DNA from: Acidimicrobium sp.
Lineage (GTDB): Bacteria; Actinomycetota; Acidimicrobiia; Acidimicrobiales; Ilumatobacteraceae
Direction of reading: 5' to 3'
NCBI GenBank assembly: GCA_003535455.1
Contig: DOHD01000008.1
Coordinates: 1-6,379, forward strand
DNA: 6,379 nucleotides
Shown: one piece after another, positions 1-5,878 of the stretch
How positions within the stretch are numbered: position 1 is the first letter of the stretch
How the letters are laid out: every line of letters starts with the position of its first letter
Notes under the pieces: model-generated
Told to the model about the DNA's origin: nothing
Seen by the model: the letters and a program-made list of their open reading frames with translations, nothing else
Database searches by the model: none
Program-made: the position numbers and the translations under genes

Positions 1-152
1 TTGAACCGGTCGCATCAATCATCGCCGGTGTCATTTTTCTCAGCGAACCACTCACCGTGCCGCGAATCGTCGGTGCAACGTTCGTGATCGCCGCAGTCGG
101 CGTTCTGGCCACCGCCGAATCACGCAGTGCGGCTCGAATAATCCACCAATAA
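1..152 (+). CDS. EamA/DMT-family transporter, C-terminal fragment
   Basis: The window opens inside a reading frame (first full codon at base 3) that runs 49 residues to a TAA at 150-152. The visible part reads EPVASIIAGVIFLSEPL, then a short polar turn, then a hydrophobic helix (GATFVIAAVGVLATA) and a short basic tail. An E-P-V helix, a short E-P/E-R-L turn and a final G-x-x-hydrophobic helix are typical of the end of the second EamA repeat in drug/metabolite transporters, inner-membrane proteins of about 10 helices and 300 residues. The substrate cannot be told from this end. The next gene starts about 20 bases downstream on the same strand, so the two may be co-transcribed. Only the last two helices are present, so another small hydrophobic transporter remains possible. 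Confidence 0.72.
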   Translation, partial: EPVASIIAGVIFLSEPLTVPRIVGATFVIAAVGVLATAESRSAARIIHQ

Positions 153-173
153 TTTTCGGCGATACCGTTAACG

Positions 174-1109
174 GTGATGTCAAAAACACTTTGCGTGATT
201 GGCGATTTTGCTTGGGATGTTTTGATTCGCACGAACAACAACCTGCTCAAGGGCGGCGATTCATTCGGCGAGGTCATGCTCACTCCGGGCGGCAGCGCTG
301 CCAACTCGGCAGTCTGGGCAAAACGATGCGGTCTCAACACCCGCTTCGTCGGCAAAATTGGTCGTGACCGATTTGGTCAACTCGCCCGCGAAGATCTGAC
401 CAAAGAGAAAATCGAACATCACTTCGTCGAAACTGATGCTCACCTGACGGGTAGCGTCGCGGTGTTCGTCGATCAAACCGGCGAACGCAGCATGGTCTCT
501 GGTCACGGCGCCGACTTTTATTTGATTCCATCCGAACTTCCGCGCAGTGTGATCACAACTTCAAGCCATTTGCATCTCACCGCCTGGAGTTTCTTTACCG
601 ACCCACCACGCTCGGCCGCACGCACCGCGGCTCAACTCGCCCAGCAAAACAACCAGACGATCTCATTCGACCCGGCATCGTTTCAGATGATTCAAGAAAT
701 GGGTGTCGAACAATTTTTGTCATGGACAAAAGATCTGGCGATCAATATTTTCTTTCCGAATTACGACGAAGGTCGAGTTCTTACAGGATGCGACGAGCCA
801 GGTGCGATTGTTCGTGCGCTTGCCAACATTTACACCGACGCGCTAATAATTTTGAAACTTGACGCAGATGGTGCACTCGTGTTCGACGGCAAAACTACAA
901 CTGAAATACCGCCCGCCACCAACAATCTCGTCGATGCAACAGGCGCGGGCGACTCGTTCGCTGGCGCGTTTCTCGCCCACTACTTGCAGTCGAATTCACC
1001 CGTCGACGCCGCGATATACGCAACCAAAATCGCAGCATGGGTGATCGAGCATCTGGGTGCAAGACCAAAAGCCGACGCCCGACTACAACAAATTATTCAG
1101 GCTAAATAA
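174..1109 (+). CDS. PfkB-family carbohydrate/nucleoside kinase
   Basis: A complete 311-residue protein of usual length for the ribokinase/PfkB fold, a cytosolic enzyme that phosphorylates a sugar or nucleoside hydroxyl with ATP. The N-terminal strand VIGDFAWDVLI leads to the PfkB signature region around residues 39-68 (GGSAAN, then VGKIGRDRFG). An N-x-x-E motif involved in Mg/phosphate binding is at residues 196-199 (NYDE). The second signature DATGAGD spans residues 254-260, with D260 as the expected catalytic base and the GAG as the anion hole. The start is either GTG at 174 or ATG at 177; the ATG looks more natural and costs only one residue. No clear Shine-Dalgarno is visible before either. 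The substrate is not identifiable: ribokinase, fructokinase, 2-keto-3-deoxygluconate kinase and nucleoside kinases share these motifs. It is convergent with the methylamine operon, and nothing shows that it takes part in it. Confidence 0.93.
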   Translation: MMSKTLCVIGDFAWDVLIRTNNNLLKGGDSFGEVMLTPGGSAANSAVWAKRCGLNTRFVGKIGRDRFGQLAREDLTKEKIEHHFVETDAHLTGSVAVFVDQTGERSMVSGHGADFYLIPSELPRSVITTSSHLHLTAWSFFTDPPRSAARTAAQLAQQNNQTISFDPASFQMIQEMGVEQFLSWTKDLAINIFFPNYDEGRVLTGCDEPGAIVRALANIYTDALIILKLDADGALVFDGKTTTEIPPATNNLVDATGAGDSFAGAFLAHYLQSNSPVDAAIYATKIAAWVIEHLGARPKADARLQQIIQAK

Positions 1110-1133
1110 ATTCGCAACAAGCAAAACTAGAAA
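1110..1133. other. Convergent intergenic gap with no evident terminator
   Basis: Only 24 bases separate the kinase TAA from the TAA of the minus-strand methyltransferase gene. The stretch is A-rich (AACAAGCAAAAC) and I see neither a stable inverted repeat nor a T-tract after a GC-rich stem on either strand. Transcription from both sides therefore either ends by a non-intrinsic mechanism or overlaps into the opposite gene. Confidence 0.5.
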
Positions 1134-2138
1134 TTATCCGCGGCGCGACCTTCGTCGATTTGGGTCATTGTCGGTCGGTGGTTTGTTGGTCAACGGGCCA
1201 ATGTTTTCGATCACCGACTCAATAGTTGGTCGTTGTCCTTGCACGTGAGTGTCGATCGCCACTCGCATCGCCGCCAAATGTTCTGGCGAAGTGCCACAAC
1301 ACCCGCCCACAATGCGCACCCCCGCGTCAACTGCCATGCTCGCATAGCGAGACATCAGTTCTGGCGTGCCAGAGTATTTAATTTCAACGCCCTCGAATCG
1401 CGGTATTCCACAATTGCCCTTGGCGATGAGCGGCAGATGCGAATGTGATGCAGTGGCGGCCATTTCAAGCGCCGTGACCAAAATATCTGAGGCGCCGACC
1501 CCGCAATTCGCACCCATCGCCACCGGCTGAACAGCGAGCCCAACAAAAACTTCGGCCAAGCCATCGGGCTTCAGCCCCATCATCGTTCGACCTGCCGTAT
1601 CAAAACTGCATGTCGCCGTATAAGGCATCGAAACGTTTATCGCCGCCTGCGCCGCCGCCTGCACTTCTTCGATCGCCGACATCGTTTCGATCCACACGAC
1701 ATCTGCCCCGCCGTCTTTTAATCCACGAATTTGCTCTTCGAAACTCGCAACTGCGACATCGTGTGTCAACGCACCAAGTGGTTCGAACAATTCGCCGGTC
1801 GGCCCTACTGAACCGGCAACAACAACGGGGCGCGAACACGCGTCGGCGACACCGCGTGCAATTTCGGCGGCCTTCCTGGCGAGTTCATAGGTTCTGTCTT
1901 GGGCATTGTGCAGTTTCAATCGATGGCTGTTGCAACCAAACGTGTTCGTCAAAATAATGTCGGCTCCCGCGTCGACAAAACGCTGATGCAGGCCTGCAAC
2001 CCGTTCGGGATACGTATCAAGCCAAAACTCAGGCGGCTCACCTGATGTCAGGCCAAGTGCAAAATAGTTGGTGCCTGTCGCGCCATCAGCAAGAATGATC
2101 TTTTTCGTTGCGAGCAAATCGCTCAGCGAGGTTCGCAT
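1134..2138 (-). CDS. Betaine-homocysteine S-methyltransferase-like enzyme (zinc-dependent)
   Basis: A 334-residue cytosolic enzyme of the homocysteine S-methyltransferase (TIM-barrel) family. It moves a methyl group, probably from glycine betaine, to homocysteine, giving methionine and dimethylglycine. The barrel opens with ADGATGTN (residues 17-24), and TNTFG follows at 64-68. VAGSVGPTGE is at 107-116. The three zinc and homocysteine thiolate ligands are present: Cys212 in GANCG, and Cys280 and Cys281 in GGCCGT. The protein holds only this domain, with no folate, cobalamin or activation domains of MetH. Overall it resembles the stand-alone betaine enzymes (Bmt type) of Rhizobiales and roseobacters more than MmuM, judged from memory of the family. 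The last residues form an Arg-rich tail (RRRSRRG, 328-334). The ATG at 2138 lies 7 bases after the preceding stop; no strong Shine-Dalgarno is seen. As last gene of the operon it fits betaine use. Donor specificity (betaine, S-methylmethionine, another onium compound) is inferred. Confidence 0.88.
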   Translation of the reverse strand: MRTSLSDLLATKKIILADGATGTNYFALGLTSGEPPEFWLDTYPERVAGLHQRFVDAGADIILTNTFGCNSHRLKLHNAQDRTYELARKAAEIARGVADACSRPVVVAGSVGPTGELFEPLGALTHDVAVASFEEQIRGLKDGGADVVWIETMSAIEEVQAAAQAAINVSMPYTATCSFDTAGRTMMGLKPDGLAEVFVGLAVQPVAMGANCGVGASDILVTALEMAATASHSHLPLIAKGNCGIPRFEGVEIKYSGTPELMSRYASMAVDAGVRIVGGCCGTSPEHLAAMRVAIDTHVQGQRPTIESVIENIGPLTNKPPTDNDPNRRRSRRG

Positions 2139-2145
2139 TAGCGAA

Positions 2146-3441
2146 TCAACCCATCACCGTTCCAGAAGTCGCCAATGCCTGGCGCAAACGAGAAAACGCC
2201 CCGATATTTATTTCTTTGCCCGATCGCGGCCCGACATATCGAATCGGTTCATCATCATGATTTTTGCCAGCTTCGGCGGCCTCAATCAACAACCGAATAA
2301 AAATCGCCGCTAGCGGTGCATTTTTAAATTGGTTGCCACTCGTGCCACACGCCATGAAAAACCCGTCCAAACTCGACCGATCATAAATCGGCACCCAGTC
2401 GTCGGTCGCGTCATAAAGTGCGCCGATGCCCGAAGGTGAAACCGGCACGCCAAAATTTGGCATGCGTCGAGCAAGACGCAACATCATCGTCTCCCAAATT
2501 TCGACGGTTGTCTCTTGACGCCAATCATCGGCATCTTCGACCCAATGCAATTCGTCGCATGCAGGTTCGGTGCCACCAAGATTGAGAGTTCCACCAGGGT
2601 GAGGTCTGAAATAAATGCCTGTGTCAAGATCGGCGACAACTGGCGCGTCATCTTCTAATTTAAAACCATCAGGTGCGGGCGCGACATAAACCTCTTGGCG
2701 CAATGGTCGATGACGAATATTCATTTCATCTGCAACACCCGCCATTCGATTGATCTTGCTCGCATGCGGACCCGCTGCATTGATGACGATTGCCGCCTGA
2801 ATTTTTTCGCCACTCGCAAGCGTCACGCCGGTAATCTTTTTGCCGTCGTTGTCGATCGAAACAACTTCAGATTTAAATCGCGTCTCTGCACCGTGACTCT
2901 TGGCGGCAAAAATATAGTTGTGCGCGGCCAACATCGGGTCGTCCATGAAACCACTGAGCGGATCATAGAGACCCGACAATTCGCCAACCGCGTCGTCGCC
3001 AAACGCCGGGTCGTCAATTTTTTTCGGTGGCCAATAACTGCCCGAGTCAAGCGCCGGAAACTTCTTGCGCAACTGCTCGGCGCTGAGTATCTCGTATGGA
3101 ATGCCGATTTCATCCCAAATTTTGCGGACCGTTTCGCCGCTGTAACCTTCGGTTCGATAAACCAAATAGCCGGTGCGAATAAATTTTGCCATGCCGTCTG
3201 GGTCGTTGACGCCGAGGTAACTCGCCCAGTTCTCCCACATTGGCGCAGACTCCCAGGCCATCAATACCGCATCAAGCGTCGAATAACTAAATCGAATAAT
3301 CGCCGATGACGCCGAGGTCGAGCCAGCACCAGCGGCTGAACCTTTGTCGACAATTATCACTGAGCGGCCAGCTTTGGCAAGTTCGAACGCAACCGCCCCA
3401 CCGATAACGCCGGCGCCAATGACTACTACGTCGGTTTTCAC
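2146..3441 (-). CDS. FAD-dependent oxidoreductase, sarcosine/dimethylglycine dehydrogenase-like (DAO family)
   Basis: A 431-residue flavoprotein of the D-amino-acid oxidase/GlyA-type fold, expected to oxidise an N-methyl or secondary/tertiary amine. Numbering from the GTG start, the Rossmann motif GAGVIG lies at residues 9-14 after strand VVVI, and the acidic ribose-binding residue is D32. The family C-terminal flavin motif appears as GTSGNQFKNAP at 366-376. I prefer GTG at 3441 over an in-frame TTG at 3468: the GTG places the flavin strand four residues from the N-terminus and overlaps the upstream TAG by one base. There is no C-terminal GcvT/aminomethyltransferase domain, unlike mitochondrial-type dimethylglycine and sarcosine dehydrogenases of 850-900 residues. 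I see no His in the TWHAAG-like position or Cys in the monomeric sarcosine oxidase position that would tether flavin covalently. Context favours dimethylglycine or sarcosine as substrate. Other amines are possible, and the electron acceptor is unknown. Confidence 0.87.
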   Translation of the reverse strand: MKTDVVVIGAGVIGGAVAFELAKAGRSVIIVDKGSAAGAGSTSASSAIIRFSYSTLDAVLMAWESAPMWENWASYLGVNDPDGMAKFIRTGYLVYRTEGYSGETVRKIWDEIGIPYEILSAEQLRKKFPALDSGSYWPPKKIDDPAFGDDAVGELSGLYDPLSGFMDDPMLAAHNYIFAAKSHGAETRFKSEVVSIDNDGKKITGVTLASGEKIQAAIVINAAGPHASKINRMAGVADEMNIRHRPLRQEVYVAPAPDGFKLEDDAPVVADLDTGIYFRPHPGGTLNLGGTEPACDELHWVEDADDWRQETTVEIWETMMLRLARRMPNFGVPVSPSGIGALYDATDDWVPIYDRSSLDGFFMACGTSGNQFKNAPLAAIFIRLLIEAAEAGKNHDDEPIRYVGPRSGKEINIGAFSRLRQALATSGTVMG

Positions 3442-3443
3442 TA
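3439..3443 (-). other. TAGTG stop-start overlap (translational coupling)
   Basis: On the minus strand the reductase ends with TAG at 3443-3441. The GTG start of the flavoprotein begins with the same G and occupies 3441-3439, giving TAGTG. A GAGG sits about 13 bases before the GTG, farther than ideal for a ribosome binding site. One-base stop/start overlaps usually go with re-initiation by the terminating ribosome, so the two enzymes are probably made in linked amounts. Confidence 0.65.
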
Positions 3444-4313
3444 ACTGCCCATTACCTCGCGTTGCCAAACCGCTGTATCGGCAACGCTGTTGAAAGTAAA
3501 CGAATGAAGACCAATGATGTTCAAACGCTTTGCATCTTTCGCCAAACCCGCAACGAGTTCGGTCGGGTCATATCCGCCAGGCGACAACATCTTGATTATC
3601 GAAGTTTTGTTTTTGCTCAAATATCGCATCGATTGACCGACACCGACGCGAACACCAAGGGTCATCAACCGAGTGCGATCGACGACGCCAGGCACGCCAA
3701 GTTGAATCGGCATTTTGAAGCCGTTGTTGCGTTCTTGTTCTAGCCACGAGCGAATGAGCGCGATATCAAAACACATTTGTGTCGATGCAAGACCTTGCAC
3801 GCCCGCCTCTTCGAGCAACTTCTGTTTGTGGTGCAACGCCGTACTCAGATCTTCGCGACTGATAAATGCGTGACCATCTGGGTAACTACCGAAACCAACA
3901 CGGTCAACGCCGCTATTGCTGTCTAGAAAATCGCGCAACAATTCGACACCATCTTTATATGGGCCGGCCGGTTTTTCGGCGTCGCCAGCGATCAAAAAAA
4001 CTTCTTTGATCCCCTGCTCGCGTACCCACGAAGCAAGTTTTGTCACGTGCTCACGCGACTCGACCAGACGCGCCGCGAAGTGTGGCACCACCTCGTGCCC
4101 GGCAGCAATCAATCGCGCCGAAATTTCTTGAGTCGCGGCAATACCTTTGGCAGGCGAACAAGTGACCGAAACTGGTGCCCCGTTCGGCAAATCAAGAATG
4201 CCCTGCTCGATGCTCTTCATTGGAATCAACTCGTAACGCATATTGCCCACGAGTTCTTTTACGGCCGGCGTGACCTTTACTGAAGATTTTTTAAGACGCG
4301 AAAAGATTGACAT
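3441..4313 (-). CDS. Methylenetetrahydrofolate reductase, short MetF-type
   Basis: A 290-residue TIM-barrel enzyme interconverting 5-methyl-THF and 5,10-methylene-THF. Features matching E. coli MetF are Glu28 in YELIP (the catalytic acid of FEFFPP), PHFAARL at 77-83, AGD with Asp111 (equivalent to the RGD Asp near flavin N1), the SYPDGH stretch at 143-148 with His148, and STQMCFD with Gln179 and Asp183. The C-terminus GLHSFTFNSVADT matches the final barrel strand. The loop after YELIP is shorter than in E. coli MetF. I cannot tell whether it binds FAD normally or belongs with divergent short MTHFRs. Set between an MttB-type methyltransferase and an amine dehydrogenase, it probably oxidises methyl-THF carbon coming from demethylation rather than feeding methionine synthesis; that direction is inferred. 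The ATG at 4313 follows the upstream stop by 21 bases without a visible Shine-Dalgarno. The basic N-terminal stretch before residue 24 makes a later start (M25) conceivable but less likely. Confidence 0.88.
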   Translation of the reverse strand: MSIFSRLKKSSVKVTPAVKELVGNMRYELIPMKSIEQGILDLPNGAPVSVTCSPAKGIAATQEISARLIAAGHEVVPHFAARLVESREHVTKLASWVREQGIKEVFLIAGDAEKPAGPYKDGVELLRDFLDSNSGVDRVGFGSYPDGHAFISREDLSTALHHKQKLLEEAGVQGLASTQMCFDIALIRSWLEQERNNGFKMPIQLGVPGVVDRTRLMTLGVRVGVGQSMRYLSKNKTSIIKMLSPGGYDPTELVAGLAKDAKRLNIIGLHSFTFNSVADTAVWQREVMGS

Positions 4314-4334
4314 TGCAACAATGATAGAGGATAT

Positions 4335-5873
4335 TTAGCCGAAGGTGTCAGGCAACACGCTCTTTCGTTTGGCGACGAACTCTTTGAGTTCTTCGTCAAT
4401 TGCATCATCTAGTGGCGGTGCGACATATGACGCAAGTCGCTCTTTCCAAATTTTGTTGGCTCGTTTTGCAGCGTCGTCGCCGCCGTCTTCTAGCCACTGC
4501 TCGTAACTCGAGTTGTCTGAAGTTGTCGAACGATAAAAAGCCGACTCGAAATTCGCCAGAGTGTGCGCCGTACCCAAAAAGTGATTGCCCGGGGGGTTTT
4601 CGCGAATCGCGTCGAGTGCCTGACCGTTCGGTGAAATGTCGAGACCTTTCGCGAATGTCGCCATCATGCCGAGTTGGTCGTCATCCAAAATAAATTTCTC
4701 ATAACCGATTGCTAGCCCGCCTTCGAGCCAGCCGGCGGCGTGCAAGACGAAATTCGTGCCCGCCATCAATGTCGGCAACAGCGTCGCCGCACTTTCGTAT
4801 GCCGCTTGCGCATCTGGCAACTTTGACGCCGTGAGCGAGCCACCCGACCTGAACGGCACACCGAGTCGACGAGCCAACGCCGCCATCGTGTACAGAACAA
4901 TCGCCGGCTCTGGCGTGCCAAAAGTTGGCGCACCTGTTTGCATCGACATCGACGAAGCGAACGAACCCATAATCACGGGCGCACCTGGTCGCACAAGTTG
5001 TGTGAATGTCATGCCAGCCAACGCTTCGGCAAGAGTTTGAGTTGCAACGCCAGCCGACGTCGAGGGCGCCATGGCGCCCGCCAAAATAAACGGAGTGATG
5101 ATCGTCGCCTGATTATTGAGCGCGTAAACCTCGGCTGATGCCAACATCGACGCATCCCATACAAGCGGCGAAGAAGCGTTTATCAAACTCGTCATCACGG
5201 TGCGATCTTGCAAGTCGCCGCCAAAACCAATGCGTGCCATGTCGACGCTGTCTTGTGCCCGCTCTCCAGCGGTAACTGAACCCATGAAACCCTTGTCGCT
5301 GTATTTGATGTGTGCATAAACCATGTCGAGGTGACGCTTGCTAACCGGAATATCAACCGGCTCACAAACCGTGCCACCCGAGTGATGCATGCGTGGCGAC
5401 ATGTAAGCAAGTTTCACAAAATTTTGGAAGTCGACAATCGTCGCGTATCGCCGACCATTGTCGATGTCGTATGCAAACGGCGAACCATAGTTTGGCGCGA
5501 ACACCGTCGCGTTGCCGCCGATCTGCACATTGTTTTTCGGATTACGAGCATGTTGCGTATAAACGCTCGGCGCGGTCGCCGAAACAATTTTGCGACACAT
5601 ACCGCGCGGAAACCGCACCCGTGTGCCGTCGACATCCGCACCGGCGTCTTTGAACCGCTTGATCGCCGATGGATAGTCACGCACTTCGATGCCAACTTCT
5701 TCGAGCACGGTGTCGGCGTTATGTTCGATCAGTTCTAGACCTTCGTCTGAAACCAGTTCATATGGTTTGATCAGTCGCGTGATAAACGCATCACGCTCTG
5801 GCTCGTGCGAAGTGCGCAGATTCTGACGACCGGCGCGCCCACCCGAGCGTTTTGTGCGCGTTGTGTCTGACAT
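4335..5873 (-). CDS. MttB-superfamily (trimethylamine/betaine:corrinoid) methyltransferase, non-pyrrolysine
   Basis: A 512-residue protein close to the ~500 residues of trimethylamine:corrinoid methyltransferase MttB. This cytosolic TIM-barrel family transfers a methyl group from a methylated amine to Co(I) of a partner corrinoid protein. The N-terminus has the basic segment common in aerobic members (SGGRAGRQNLR). Later come KPYELVSDEGLELIE, GTVCEPVDIP, FGTPEPAIVLYTMAALARR (an MttB hallmark) and SGGSLTASKLPDAQ at 343-356. In methanogen MttB the pyrrolysine lies in this last loop. Here the frame has no internal TAG, the loop carries Gly344-Gly345, and it is slightly longer. The pattern matches non-Pyl homologues, of which characterised ones (MtgB type) use quaternary amines such as glycine betaine; the substrate here is inferred. 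The ATG at 5873 follows the upstream stop by 5 bases, and the last 20 residues keep the family ending (IDEELKEFVAKRK). The required corrinoid protein is not in the window. Confidence 0.92.
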   Translation of the reverse strand: MSDTTRTKRSGGRAGRQNLRTSHEPERDAFITRLIKPYELVSDEGLELIEHNADTVLEEVGIEVRDYPSAIKRFKDAGADVDGTRVRFPRGMCRKIVSATAPSVYTQHARNPKNNVQIGGNATVFAPNYGSPFAYDIDNGRRYATIVDFQNFVKLAYMSPRMHHSGGTVCEPVDIPVSKRHLDMVYAHIKYSDKGFMGSVTAGERAQDSVDMARIGFGGDLQDRTVMTSLINASSPLVWDASMLASAEVYALNNQATIITPFILAGAMAPSTSAGVATQTLAEALAGMTFTQLVRPGAPVIMGSFASSMSMQTGAPTFGTPEPAIVLYTMAALARRLGVPFRSGGSLTASKLPDAQAAYESAATLLPTLMAGTNFVLHAAGWLEGGLAIGYEKFILDDDQLGMMATFAKGLDISPNGQALDAIRENPPGNHFLGTAHTLANFESAFYRSTTSDNSSYEQWLEDGGDDAAKRANKIWKERLASYVAPPLDDAIDEELKEFVAKRKSVLPDTFG

Positions 5874-5878
5874 GTTTT

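Noticed and set aside
174..1109. The kinase as part of the demethylation pathway.
   Set aside because: It is on the opposite strand, convergent to the operon, and pairs with a transporter gene; no reaction in the inferred pathway needs a PfkB kinase.
1134..2138. Methionine synthase MetH fragment.
   Set aside because: The protein has a proper start and stop, a length usual for single-domain homocysteine methyltransferases and all three zinc cysteines; there is no sign of lost downstream folate or cobalamin domains.
2695..3309. A 204-codon open frame on the plus strand opposite the flavoprotein gene.
   Set aside because: It lies wholly antisense to a well-supported gene; its translation is rich in Arg and His with no recognisable domain, as expected when TCG/CGA-rich codons are read in another frame.
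4311..4323. Inverted repeat CATTG-CAA-CAATG covering the start codon of the MetF-type gene.
   Set aside because: The stem is only 5 base pairs and does not extend (A opposite A on both sides), so it is too weak to argue for a regulatory hairpin.
5310..5738. A 142-codon plus-strand open frame opposite the MttB-like gene.
   Set aside because: Antisense shadow of a conserved coding region with low-complexity Arg/His/Thr composition and no family resemblance.
4335..5873. Possible pyrrolysine-coding amber codon in the MttB-like gene.
   Set aside because: The frame is uninterrupted from ATG to the final TAA and no TAG occurs in frame, so there is no need to propose pyrrolysine.
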